Assembly: GCF_001665605.1 (NCBI RefSeq)
Contig: NZ_LZSV01000018.1
Span: forward strand, 1-53,708
Source of the DNA: Mycobacterium sp. 852014-50255_SCH5639931
GTDB lineage: Bacteria; Actinomycetota; Actinomycetes; Mycobacteriales; Mycobacteriaceae
DNA length: 53,708 nt
Reading direction: 5' to 3'
Below the pieces are notes generated by a model, which was not told the DNA's origin, searched no databases, and saw nothing but the letters and a program-made list of their open reading frames with translations. The position numbers and the translations under genes are program-made. Of the stretch, positions 9,112 to 26,781 are shown piece after piece (position 1 is the stretch's first letter; every line of letters begins with the position of its first letter).

Positions 9112-10141
9112 CGCGACCCCGGGCGGGCCGCAGACCCGCCAGCGACAGCGTCCCGTGCACCAGCGAGCCGGCGCGCTCCATGAGGGCCTTCGCGGGATCG
9201 AGCGGCGACCGCGGACGGGGAGGGAAGTAATGCATGGGCAGGCCGCGGCGGTCGCGCGGCGGCGCCATGAACGGCGGAGCCTCCACCAACGGCGCGTTGC
9301 TGGGCAGTCGCCCCTCGGCCCGGCGGTACGCGGCCAGCGCACGGGGGTGCAGCCGAATCTCGTCGGGAACCGCCAGGAAGGCCAGTTCGACGAACTTGCC
9401 GAACAGGCGCAGCAGCACCTCGTCGCCCGGCGTCCAGCGCATGCCCGCCTTCTCGCGAACCGCGGGCTCGAACAAGCCCGCCGCGATCCAGCGCTGGCCG
9501 GCGACCAGCGGCCTGAACATCTGGTCCCAGATCGGCGTCGGCACCAGCACGAATTTCGGCTTGGGGATCCGGATTTGGAAGATGTCCAGCGTCGCCTGGT
9601 TGATTTCCAATTCCTCGCGGCAGACCCGATCCCAGTACTCGCAGAACTCCTCCCACGAGGTGGGCACCGGTCGCATGCTCATCCCATACATCCGGTACCA
9701 CCGCACGTGCTCGTCGAACAGCTGCCGCTTCTCGGCCTCCGTCAAGCCCCCGCAGAAGTACTCAGCCACCTTGATCACCAGCATGAAGAAGGTGGCGTGG
9801 GCCCAATAGAAGGTTTCGGGGTTCAGCGCGTGATACCGCCGGCCGGACGCGTCGACGCCCTTGATGGTGTGGTGGTAGCTCTTGATCTGCCGCCCCGTCT
9901 GGGCCGCCCGGTCGCCGTCGTAGACGACGCCCATGATCGGGTACACCGAGCGGGCCACCCGCTGCAGGGGCTCGCGCAGCAGGATCGAATGCTCCTCGAC
10001 GCCCGCGCCCAGCTCCGGATACATGTTCTGGATCGCGCCGATCCAGACGCCCATCATTCCCGTGCGTAGATCGCCGAAGTACTTCCAGGTCAGGGAATCG
10101 GGTCCGAGCGGATCGTCGGATCTCATTGGAATGGCAGTCAT
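9098..10141 (-). CDS. MpaB/DUF2236-type oxygenase, Rv1645c-like
   Basis: A 347-residue protein of the DUF2236 (MpaB, latex-clearing-protein-like) family, which includes haem-dependent oxygenases. The family core is visible around residues 85-125: SYHHTIKGVD followed by HALNPETFYWAHATFF, with candidate haem-ligating His residues. HVRWYRMYGMSMRPVP lies downstream. There is no signal peptide. The substrate is unknown. The start (ATG 10141) is followed by MTAIPMRSDDPLGPDSL. A perfect 16-bp palindrome lies 28-44 bases upstream, suggesting control by a TetR-type repressor, though no such regulator gene is in the window. It converges on tsnR. Confidence 0.85.
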   Translation of the reverse strand: MTAIPMRSDDPLGPDSLTWKYFGDLRTGMMGVWIGAIQNMYPELGAGVEEHSILLREPLQRVARSVYPIMGVVYDGDRAAQTGRQIKSYHHTIKGVDASGRRYHALNPETFYWAHATFFMLVIKVAEYFCGGLTEAEKRQLFDEHVRWYRMYGMSMRPVPTSWEEFCEYWDRVCREELEINQATLDIFQIRIPKPKFVLVPTPIWDQMFRPLVAGQRWIAAGLFEPAVREKAGMRWTPGDEVLLRLFGKFVELAFLAVPDEIRLHPRALAAYRRAEGRLPSNAPLVEAPPFMAPPRDRRGLPMHYFPPRPRSPLDPAKALMERAGSLVHGTLSLAGLRPARGRVRAA

Positions 10142-10169
10142 CTCGGCCTCCTCGGCTCACGATAACTTT

Positions 10170-10185
10170 GACAACGCGCGTTGTC
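10170..10185. promoter_or_regulatory. Perfect 16-bp palindrome, TetR-type operator candidate
   Basis: GACAACGCGCGTTGTC is fully self-complementary. It lies in the 191-bp gap between the divergent oxygenase and cyclase genes, close to the oxygenase promoter. Its size and two-fold symmetry fit TetR-family operators. The cognate regulator is not in this window. Confidence 0.6.
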
Positions 10186-10320
10186 TACGATTTCGGCCGT
10201 GCGCGCCGGCGGGTGTTATGCAGCGTCCATAGCGGTGTGGCGCCCCTGTGATCAGGCGATACGTTGCGAGCTGTGACACAAACCGTGGGGCCTTCATTGC
10301 CCGCCTCCGCCAGAACCAAA

Positions 10321-10326
10321 TAACCT
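10321..10326 (+). promoter_or_regulatory. Cyclase -10 element (leaderless start proposed)
   Basis: TAACCT is followed by six bases and then the GTG start at 10333. The start has no ribosome site. This is the arrangement of a leaderless mycobacterial transcript. Confidence 0.4.
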
Positions 10327-10332
10327 GGCCAG

Positions 10333-11223
10333 GTGGAACTCGCGCATCGCGACTCGGACTCGGGCGAGCCCGATTCGCCGCCGCATTCCGCGGTCTCGGC
10401 GCACGGCGCCTCGCAGTGGTTGCACAACCGGAATCACAATCCCGGCGCGGTGGCGTTCATCCGCCGGGCGCGGCGTCTGCTACCCGGCGATCCCGAGTTC
10501 GGCGACCCGCTGTCCACGGCCGGCGAGGGTGGACCGCGCGCCGCGGCGCGAGCCGCCGACCGGCTGCTGGGGGATCGCGACGCGGTGTCGCGTGAGGTCA
10601 GCCTCGGGCTGTTGCAGGTGTGGCAGGCGCTGATCGAGTCGGTCGCCCGACGTCCCGCGAATCCCGAGGTGACGTTGGTGTTCACCGACCTGGTCGGCTT
10701 CTCGTCGTGGTCCTTGCAGGCCGGTGACGAGGCGGCGCTCACCCTGCTGCGCCAGGTGGCGCGGGCCATCGAGTCGCCGCTGCTGGACGCCGGTGGCCAA
10801 ATCGTCAAACGGATGGGTGACGGTCTGATGGCCGTCTTCGGCGATCCCACGGTCGCGGTGCGGGCCGTCCTGGCCGCCAAGGAGGCGTTGAAGTCGGTCG
10901 AGGTGGCGGGCTACACGCCGCGGATGCGGGTCGGGATCCACACCGGGCGGCCCCAGCGGTTGGCGGCGGACTGGCTCGGTGTCGACGTCAACATCGCCGC
11001 GCGGGTGATGGAACGGGCCACTAAGGGCGGGGTCATGGTGTCAGGTTCGACACTCGACCTGATCACCCAGAGCGAACTGGACGCGATGGGCGTCGTGGCC
11101 AAACGCGCACGTAAACCGGTGTTCGCGGGCAAAACTACGGGCGTCCCGTCCGACTTAGCGATATATCGTTTGCGGACTCATAGGGAGTTGACAGCGCCCG
11201 ATCACACTTCCGAAACAAATTAG
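10333..11223 (+). CDS. Class III adenylate/guanylate cyclase, Rv1647-like
   Basis: A 296-residue soluble cyclase that would make cAMP (or cGMP). An N-terminal region of about 105 residues precedes the catalytic domain. The domain shows the first metal-binding Asp in LVFTDLVGFSSWS, the second in KRMGDGLMAVFGD, and the transition-state segment GVDVNIAARVMERA with its Asn and Arg. Catalytic residues therefore look intact. There is no membrane helix, HAMP domain or helix-turn-helix, so the input signal is not apparent. It resembles H37Rv Rv1647. A GTG start is chosen because of the adjoining -10 element. The next gene starts 8 bases downstream and is probably cotranscribed. Confidence 0.9.
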   Translation: MELAHRDSDSGEPDSPPHSAVSAHGASQWLHNRNHNPGAVAFIRRARRLLPGDPEFGDPLSTAGEGGPRAAARAADRLLGDRDAVSREVSLGLLQVWQALIESVARRPANPEVTLVFTDLVGFSSWSLQAGDEAALTLLRQVARAIESPLLDAGGQIVKRMGDGLMAVFGDPTVAVRAVLAAKEALKSVEVAGYTPRMRVGIHTGRPQRLAADWLGVDVNIAARVMERATKGGVMVSGSTLDLITQSELDAMGVVAKRARKPVFAGKTTGVPSDLAIYRLRTHRELTAPDHTSETN

Positions 11224-11231
11224 TCGACATA

Positions 11232-12047
11232 ATGGATGCAATGTTTGGGGGCATCTTCGCCCGGCTCGCCCGGGTCCAGTTCACGGTGGGATACGTGGCG
11301 ATGCTGCTTGCCGTCAGCGGTGCCATCCTGGCGCTCGGGCCGCACGCGCACGACGTGCTGGTCGAGCGGGCCAGCACCAACCTGCACAACCTCGCCCATG
11401 GCCACGTGGGCACGCTGCTGGGCAGCGCGCTGGTCGTCGACGCCGGTCCGCTCTACTTCTGGTTACCGTTCCTGACCTGCCTGCTCGCGCTCGGCGAGCT
11501 GCACCTGCGCACCATTCGGCTGGTGGTGGCGTTCCTCGTCGGTCACATCGGCGCGACGCTGCTCGTGGCCGCCGCCCTGGCCGCCGCGGTCGAGTTCGAG
11601 TGGATGCCACTGTCGATCACCCGGGCCAGCGATGTCGGGATGAGCTACGGCGCCCTGGCGGTGCTCGGAGCGATGACGGCGGTGATTCCCCAGCGCTGGC
11701 GGGCCGCCTGGGTCGGCTGGTGGGTGGCGGCCGGCACCTCCTCGGCGATCATCGGCGGCGATTTCACCGACGCCGGTCACACCGTCGCCGTGGTGTTGGG
11801 CGTGCTGGTCTCCGCCCGGCTCCGCCAGCCCATCCACTGGACGCCGGTGCGCATCATGATGCTGGCCGCCTCGTCTGGCTTCGGCTTTCTACTGCTGGCC
11901 CACCACTGGGGAACGATGGCCGCGGCGCCCGCCTTCGGCGTCCTGGGCGCGCTGGCCGCGCACAAGCTCGTGCAGTTCGTCTCCGGGCGCAGCGCGGTGC
12001 TGGACGAGCACGCGCTGACCGGTGCGCAGCCCGTCACAACCGGCTAG
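11232..12047 (+). CDS. Rhomboid-like integral membrane protein, Rv1648-like
   Basis: A 271-residue protein with about six membrane helices, the first at FTVGYVAMLLAVSGAILAL and others around YFWLPFLTCLLALG, VVAFLVGHIGATLLVAAAL and FGFLLLAHHWGTMAAAPAF. The layout is rhomboid-like: GMSYGAL in a middle helix could supply the Ser of a GxS motif, and DAGHTVAVVLG in a later helix the His. Proteolytic activity is inferred from these two positions only. It follows the cyclase by 8 bases and precedes the pheS promoter. Its place matches Rv1648. Confidence 0.78.
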   Translation: MDAMFGGIFARLARVQFTVGYVAMLLAVSGAILALGPHAHDVLVERASTNLHNLAHGHVGTLLGSALVVDAGPLYFWLPFLTCLLALGELHLRTIRLVVAFLVGHIGATLLVAAALAAAVEFEWMPLSITRASDVGMSYGALAVLGAMTAVIPQRWRAAWVGWWVAAGTSSAIIGGDFTDAGHTVAVVLGVLVSARLRQPIHWTPVRIMMLAASSGFGFLLLAHHWGTMAAAPAFGVLGALAAHKLVQFVSGRSAVLDEHALTGAQPVTTG

Positions 12048-12102
12048 GCCGTCCGCCCGCCGTTAGTCCGAAGCGCCCGCCGGGCTGCACGCACCGCATC
12101 AC

Positions 12103-13213
<1,111 letters not shown>

Positions 13214-13214
<1 letters not shown>

Positions 13215-15700
13215 TGCGCATCCCCTACAGCTGGCTGCGGGAAGTGGTAGCGGCGGGCTCGCCTGGCTGGGACGTCGCCCCCGGTGATCTCGAGCAGACG
13301 CTGGTGCGCATCGGCCACGAGGTCGAGGAGGTCGTCACCCTCGGCCCGGTCGACGGGCCGCTGGCCGTGGGACGGGTGACGAGCATCGAGGAGCTCACCG
13401 GCTTCAAAAAGCCGATCCGCGCCTGCCGGGTCGATGTCGGCGACGGCGCGGAGCGCGACATCGTCTGCGGGGCAACGAATTTCGTAGTCAGTGATCTGGT
13501 GGTCGTGGCGTTGCCCGGCACCACGCTGCCGGGCGGGTTTGCGATCACGGCGCGCAAGACCTACGGCCGCGACTCGGACGGCATGATCTGCTCGGCGGCC
13601 GAACTCGGCTTGGGTGCTGACCATTCCGGGATCCTGGTGCTGCCGGCCGGCACGGCCGAGCCGGGCGCCGACGGCGCCACGGTGCTGGGATTGGACGACG
13701 TGGTCTTTCACCTGGCGATCACCCCCGACCGGGGCTACGGCATGTCGGTGCGCGGGCTGGCCCGCGAGATCGCCTGCGCCTACGACCTGAACTTCGTCGA
13801 CCCCGCGGACATCAAGCCGTTGCCGGCCGAAGGGGAGGCGTGGCCGCTCACGGTGGACGCGGAGACCGGCGTGCGCCGGTTCGCCCTGCGGCCCGTCACC
13901 GGGATCGACCCCGCGGCGGTGTCGCCGTGGTGGCTGCAACGGCGGCTGCTGCTGGCCGGGATCCGCGCGACGTCGCCGGCGGTGGACGTCACCAACTACG
14001 TGATGCTCGAACTCGGTCACCCCATGCACGCGCATGACTGCGACCGCATCTCCGGAGGCCTGGTCGTGCGATTCGCCCGGCCCGGCGAGACGGTCGTCAC
14101 CCTGGACGACGTCGAGCGCCGGCTCGATCCGGCCGACGTCCTGATCGTCGACGACCGGGCGACCGCGGCGATCGGCGGCGTGATGGGCGCGGCCAGCACC
14201 GAGGTGCGCGCCGACTCCACCGAAGTGCTGCTGGAGGCCGCCGTCTGGGACCCGGCAGCCGTCTCGCGCACCCAGCGCCGGTTGCACCTGCCCAGCGAGG
14301 CCGCCCGGCGCTACGAGCGCGGGGTGGACCCGGCCGTCTCGGTGGCCGCACTGGACCGCTGCGCGGCGCTGCTCGTCGAGATCGCCGGGGGAGCGGTATC
14401 GGAGAAGCTGACCGATTGGCGGGGAGACCCGCCGACCGACGACTGGTCGCTACCGCCGGTCCGGATCCCGGCCGACCTGCCCGACCGCGTCGCCGGGGTG
14501 GCCTACCCGCCGGGCGCCACCGCGCGGCGCCTGACGCAAATCGGGTGTTACGTGACCGGCGACGGCGACACGTTGACCGTGACGCCGCCGAGTTGGCGGC
14601 CCGACCTGCTGCAGCCCGCCGACCTGGTCGAGGAGGTGCTGCGGCTGGAGGGGCTGGAGGCCATCCCGTCGGTGCTGCCCGCGGCCCCGGCGGGCCGGGG
14701 CCTCACCGCGGGGCAGAAGCGTCGTCGCGCCATCGGCAAGTCGCTCGCGCAATCGGGGTACGTCGAAATCCTGCCGACGCCGTTCCTGCCCGCAGGCGTG
14801 TTCGACCTTTGGGGCCTGCCGGAAGACGACCCGCGACGCGCCACCACGCAGGTGCTCAACCCGCTGGAGACCGACCGCCCGCACCTGGCCACCACGTTGC
14901 TGCCCGCGCTGCTGGAAGCGTTGGTGCGCAACGTATCCCGCGGGCTGGTGGACGTCGCGCTGTATGCCCTGGCGCAGGTGGTGCAACCGACCGAGCAGAC
15001 CCGCGGAGTGCAGCCCATTCCCGTGCACCGCCGGCCCACCGACCACGAGATCGCCCTGCTGGACGCCTCGCTGCCCCGCCAGCCGCAGCACGTCGCGGTG
15101 GTGCTGGCGGGCCTGCGCGAACGGCGCGGCCCCTGGGGTCCCGGCCGCCGGGCCGAAGCCGCCGACGCGTTCGAAGCGGCGCGCATCATCGCCCGCGCCA
15201 GCGGCGTCGAGGTGAGCCTGCGGGCGGCCCAGCGCCTGCCATGGCACCCGGGCCGGTGCGCCGAGGTGCTCGTCGGGGAGACCGTCGTCGGTCACGCCGG
15301 GCAACTGCACCCTGCCGTGATCGAGCGGTCCAACCTGCCGAAGGGCACCTGCGCCGTCGAACTGAACCTCGACGCGATCCCCATCGTCCAGGCGCTGCCG
15401 GCGCCCAGGGTGTCGCCGTTCCCGGCCGTCTTCCAGGACCTCAGCCTGGTGGTGCCCGCGCACGTGCCCGCCCAGGCGGTGGCCGACGCCGTCCGGGAGG
15501 GCGCCGGCGAGCTGCTGGAAGACCTGCAACTTTTCGACGTCTTCACCGGCCCGCAGCTCGGGGAGGACCGCAAATCGCTGACCTTCGCCCTGCGTTTCCG
15601 CGCCCCGGATCGCACGCTGACCGAGGACGACGCCAGCGCGGCCCGCGACGCCGCGGTGCGACGCGCCGCCGAGGCGGTCGGCGCCGAACTGCGCGGCTAG
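13214..15700 (+). CDS. pheT: Phenylalanyl-tRNA synthetase beta subunit
   Basis: An 828-residue subunit with the standard order. An N-terminal EMAP-like tRNA-binding domain contains [20 protein letters not shown]. The B3/B4 editing domain follows, where Tyr-tRNA(Phe) is hydrolysed, around RAYNxx-like [18 protein letters not shown] and MHAHD. The B5 domain is near [15 protein letters not shown], then a class II-like core. The C-terminal ferredoxin-fold anticodon-binding domain starts at [17 protein letters not shown] and ends HCLD-type [16 protein letters not shown]. Its start overlaps the pheS stop by one base. In H37Rv a PE_PGRS gene separates pheT from argC; here argC follows after 56 bases. 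Confidence 0.97.
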
Positions 15701-15720
15701 CGACCCGCATTGGAATGGAT

Positions 15721-18004
<2,284 letters not shown>

Positions 18005-18008
<4 letters not shown>

Positions 18009-18892
18009 GCATCAACACGCGAGAACTGCCGACCGGGGTCAAAGCGCAGGTGCTGGCCGAAGCGCTGCCCTGGCTCAAGCAGCTGTACGGCAAGATCGTC
18101 GTCATCAAGTACGGCGGCAACGCCATGACCGACGACACGCTGCGGCACGCCTTCGCCGCCGACATGGCCTTCCTGCGCAACTGCGGTGTCCACCCCGTCG
18201 TCGTGCACGGCGGCGGGCCGCAGATCACCGCCATGCTGCGGCGCCTCGGCATCGCGGGCGACTTCAAGGGCGGCTTCCGGGTCACCACACCCGAAGTGCT
18301 CGACGTGGCGCGGATGGTGCTGTTCGGCCAGGTGGGCCGCGAACTGGTCAACCTGATCAACGCGCACGGCCCCTACGCCGTCGGCATCACCGGCGAGGAC
18401 GCGCAACTGTTCACCGCCGTGCGGCGCAGCGTCACCGTGGACGGCGTGGCGACCGACATCGGCCTGGTCGGGGACGTCGAGCGGGTCAACACCGCCGCCG
18501 TGCTGGATCTGATTGCGGCGGGCCGCATTCCGGTGGTGTCTACGCTCGCCCCGGACGCCGGGGGCGTGGTGCACAACATCAACGCCGACACCGCCGCGGC
18601 GGCGCTCGCCGAGGCCCTGCGGGCTGAAAAGCTGTTGATGCTCACCGATGTCGAGGGTCTCTACACCAGCTGGCCGGACCGCGAATCGCTGGTCAGCGAA
18701 ATCGACACGGCCACACTCGCGCAACTGCTACCCAGGCTGGAGGCGGGCATGATCCCCAAGGTCGAAGCGTGCCTGCGGGCCGTGACAGCGGGTGTGCCCA
18801 GCGCGCACGTCATCGACGGCAGGGTCGAACACTGCGTGCTGGTCGAGCTTTTCACCGATGCGGGCACCGGCACCAAGGTGGTGAGCGCATGA
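18005..18892 (+). CDS. argB: Acetylglutamate kinase
   Basis: Phosphorylates N-acetylglutamate, the committed and usually arginine-inhibited step. 295 residues of the amino-acid-kinase fold: [15 protein letters not shown] (phosphate loop and Lys), [14 protein letters not shown], the substrate segment around [18 protein letters not shown], and [17 protein letters not shown] near the ATP site. The N-terminal helix ([20 protein letters not shown]) is that of arginine-sensitive hexameric enzymes. The stop overlaps the ATG of a MIRU-type small frame that links it to argD. Confidence 0.97.
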
Positions 18893-18964
18893 GTGCGCCG
18901 ACGACGATGCAGTGGGGGTACCGCCCGCTTGCGGGGGACGCAGCGATGAGGAGGAGCGGCGCCA

Positions 18965-18972
<8 letters not shown>
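18889..18972 (+). repeat. MIRU-type interspersed element between argB and argD (27-codon frame)
   Basis: The 84-base stretch between argB and argD begins with an ATG overlapping the argB stop (ATGA) and ends with a TGA overlapping the argD start (AATGAGTGA). It reads as a 27-residue frame ending [12 protein letters not shown]. This geometry and parts of the sequence (GGTACCGCCCGCTTGCGGG, GATGAGGAGGAGCGGC) are those of mycobacterial interspersed repetitive units, which link genes in operons. CCCGC-TT-GCGGG can form a small hairpin. The AGGAGGAGCGGC segment also supplies the ribosome site of argD. Other copies lie outside this window, so identification is from memory. Confidence 0.75.
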
Positions 18973-21572
<2,600 letters not shown>

Positions 21573-21588
21573 AAAAGGAGATTGGTTC

Positions 21589-24212
<2,624 letters not shown>

Positions 24213-24251
24213 GGGGACTTTGGTTTCTGTGCCGGGCGGTGGCAGGCCGAC

Positions 24252-24257
24252 TAAACT
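24252..24257 (+). promoter_or_regulatory. Candidate -10 for the first pks10-like gene
   Basis: TAAACT lies 65 bases upstream of the ATG in the 109-base gap after argH. The -35 is not recognisable. It suggests that the polyketide locus is not simply read through from the arginine operon. Confidence 0.35.
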
Positions 24258-24321
24258 GCCCGCAGAAAGTGATCCGGGTGAAAATTTCGGCCCTGATCTT
24301 CGTCGTCAAGGGGTGGCAGCA

Positions 24322-25383
24322 ATGAGCGTCGTCGCGGGCGTATTCGGCGCCTTGCCGCCGTATCGCTACTCCCAGCGCGAGCTCACCGACTTCTTCGTCA
24401 GCATCCCGGAGTTCGAGGGCTACGAGGACATCGTCCGGCAGTTGCACGCCAGCTCAAAGGTCAACAGCCGGCACCTGGTGTTGCCGCTGGAGCGGTATCC
24501 CTCCCTGACCGACTTCGGCCTGGCCAACCGGATCTTCATCGAAAACGCGGTCAACCTGGGCTGCGAGGCCCTTTCGGGCGCGCTCGACGAGGCCGGCCTG
24601 CGGCCGCAGGACCTGGACGTGCTGATCACCACGACGGTCACCGGCCTCGCCGTGCCCTCCCTGGACGCCCGGATCGCCGGGCGACTGGGACTGCGCGAGG
24701 ACGTGCGCCGGGTGCCGCTGTTCGGTCTGGGCTGTGTGGCCGGCGCCGCCGGCGTGGCCCGGCTCAACGACTACCTGCGGGGGGCGCCCGACGGCGCCGC
24801 GGCCCTGATCTCGGTCGAGCTCTGCTCGCTCACCTATCCGGGCTACAAGCCGTCGCTGCCGGGACTGGTCGGCAGCGCGCTGTTCGCCGACGGGGCCGGT
24901 GCCGTGGTCGCCGTCGGCGACCGTCGTGCCGAACGGGTGGGCGCCGGCGGGCCTGCCATCCTCGACTCGCGCAGCACGCTGTATCCCGATTCGCTGCGGA
25001 CCATGGGCTACGACGTCGGCGCCGCCGGGTTCGAGCTCGTGCTGGCCAAGGACCTGGCGCAAGTGGTCGAGGAGCACATCGAGCGGGACGTCACGGGGTT
25101 CCTCGGTGCGCACGGGCTGACGACGACCGACATCGGGGCCTGGGTGAGCCATCCCGGCGGTCCGAAGATCATCGACGCGATCAACGCGAGCCTGAGCCTG
25201 CCGCCGGATGCGCTGGAACTGACGTGGCGTTCGCTGGGTGAGATCGGCAATCTCTCGTCGGCGTCCGTGCTGCACGTGTTGCGGGACACCCGGGCCAAGC
25301 CGCCACCCAGCGGCAGCCCCGGCTTGATGATCGCGATGGGTCCGGGATTCTGTTCCGAACTCGTATTGTTGCGCTGGCAGTGA
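24322..25383 (+). CDS. pks10: Type III polyketide synthase, Pks10-like (copy 1)
   Basis: Chalcone-synthase-like homodimer that extends an acyl-CoA starter with malonyl-type units and cyclises it to pyrones or resorcinols. 353 residues. The catalytic triad is intact: C138 in [12 protein letters not shown]277 in [13 protein letters not shown]310 in [15 protein letters not shown]. The C-terminal [13 protein letters not shown] loop is [18 protein letters not shown]. The N-terminal [12 protein letters not shown] and [13 protein letters not shown] match what I recall of H37Rv Pks10 better than Pks11, and it follows argH as pks10 does there. The ATG at 24322 is preceded by GGGGTGG. A close second copy follows directly. 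Confidence 0.93.
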   Translation: MSVVAGVFGALPPYRYSQRELTDFFVSIPEFEGYEDIVRQLHASSKVNSRHLVLPLERYPSLTDFGLANRIFIENAVNLGCEALSGALDEAGLRPQDLDVLITTTVTGLAVPSLDARIAGRLGLREDVRRVPLFGLGCVAGAAGVARLNDYLRGAPDGAAALISVELCSLTYPGYKPSLPGLVGSALFADGAGAVVAVGDRRAERVGAGGPAILDSRSTLYPDSLRTMGYDVGAAGFELVLAKDLAQVVEEHIERDVTGFLGAHGLTTTDIGAWVSHPGGPKIIDAINASLSLPPDALELTWRSLGEIGNLSSASVLHVLRDTRAKPPPSGSPGLMIAMGPGFCSELVLLRWQ

Positions 25384-25410
25384 GCGTGGTCGCCGTCTTT
25401 TGCTGGGTCC

Positions 25411-25426
25411 GCTTTCTTGGGAAAGC
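25411..25426 (+). terminator. Hairpin after pks10 copy 1 (weak)
   Basis: GCTTTC-TTGG-GAAAGC is a perfect 6-bp stem with a 4-base loop, 28 bases after the stop codon. It lacks a T-run, so it may be an mRNA-processing structure rather than a terminator. Confidence 0.25.
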
Positions 25427-25522
25427 TTCAGGAAGTCGAGTTCCAACCAGACTAGGCTTGTAGCTCTGATCGGTGGGGTGAACCGTTCGGCCTATTAGTT
25501 CGTAATTCTGGGGGTGGGATTA

Positions 25523-26584
25523 ATGAGCGTAATCGCAGGTGTATTCGGCGCGTTGCCGTCGTATTGTTATTCCCAGCGAGAGATAACCGACCTTTTTGTC
25601 AGCATTCCCGAGTTCGAGGGCTACGAAGACATCGTGCGGCAGCTGCATGCCAGCGCTAAGGTCAACAATCGCCATCTCATCCTGCCGCTGGAGAGGTATC
25701 CCACGCTGACCGACTTCGGCGAGGCGAACCGGATTTACATCGAAAACGCCGTGGATCTCGGCTGCGAGGCCTTGTCGGGCGCGCTTGACGAGGCCGGCCT
25801 GCAACCACAGGACCTCGACCTGCTGATCACAACGACGGTGACCGGCCTAGCCACCCCGTCGCTGGACGCCCGGATCGCCGGGCGATTAGGGCTGCGCGAC
25901 GATGTGCGGCGGGTGCCGCTGTTCGGCCTGGGCTGCGTGGCCGGGGCGGCCGGGGTAGCGCGGCTGCACGACTACTTGCGCGGTACGCCAGACGGCGTCG
26001 CGGGCCTGATCTCGGTCGAGCTTTGCTCACTCACCTACCCGGGATACAAGCCATCGCTGGCCGGGATGGTCGGCAGTGCACTGTTTGCTGACGGGGCGGG
26101 CGCTGTCGTGGCCGTCGGCGAGCGTCGCGCCGAGCAGGTTGCTGCCGGTGGACCCAGCATCCGCGATTCGCGCAGCCATCTCTACGCTGACTCGCTGCAC
26201 AGTATGGGCTATGACGTGGGCGGCGCAGGGTTCGAACTCGTGCTGTCGAAGGAAGTCGCGACTGCAATACGGGAACACATCGGCGAGGACGTCGCCACGT
26301 TTCTGGCCGCGCACGGTCTGACCACGACCGACATCGGTGCCTGGGTTGTCCATCCCGGTGGTCCCAAGGTCATCGATGCGATCAATGGGGCCCTCGACCT
26401 GTCACCGGAGGCCCTGGAACTGACCTGGCGTTCGCTTGGGGAGGTTGGCAACCTCTCGTCGGCGTCGGTGCTGCACGTGCTGCGTGACACCATCGCCAAA
26501 CCGCCGCCGAACGGAAGTCCGGGCCTGATGATCGCGATGGGGCCTGGCTTGTGTTCTGAACTCGTGTTGCTGCGCTGGCTCTGA
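25523..26584 (+). CDS. Type III polyketide synthase, second Pks10-like paralogue
   Basis: A 353-residue tandem paralogue, judged by eye at over 80% identity to the copy 139 bases upstream, with the same triad (C138, H277, N310). Differences cluster near the N-terminus ([12 protein letters not shown] against [12 protein letters not shown]) and in the middle and late part ([19 protein letters not shown]). These could alter the acyl tunnel. The 5' third uses more A/T-ending codons than neighbours. The start is ATG 25523 after GGGGGTGGG. In H37Rv I recall a single pks10 before pks7, so this is probably a lineage-specific duplication. Both copies look active. Confidence 0.92.
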   Translation: MSVIAGVFGALPSYCYSQREITDLFVSIPEFEGYEDIVRQLHASAKVNNRHLILPLERYPTLTDFGEANRIYIENAVDLGCEALSGALDEAGLQPQDLDLLITTTVTGLATPSLDARIAGRLGLRDDVRRVPLFGLGCVAGAAGVARLHDYLRGTPDGVAGLISVELCSLTYPGYKPSLAGMVGSALFADGAGAVVAVGERRAEQVAAGGPSIRDSRSHLYADSLHSMGYDVGGAGFELVLSKEVATAIREHIGEDVATFLAAHGLTTTDIGAWVVHPGGPKVIDAINGALDLSPEALELTWRSLGEVGNLSSASVLHVLRDTIAKPPPNGSPGLMIAMGPGLCSELVLLRWL

Positions 26585-26781
26585 CGTGTGCCTGTGGACT
26601 CGCCCTCGTCTCGTAGAACATTGCCGTGAGGAAGTGATGGCGATCCAGCGGCGAAACATGGCGGGAAGTTTTCCAAATGCGTGATCTTTTGTGACGGAGG
26701 TGAATGACGCGTGCTAGGACGTCGATATCCTCCAGGCTTATGCGTGCCCGTCCGGTTGCGCAGCGCGGAAGGCCGAATCCT

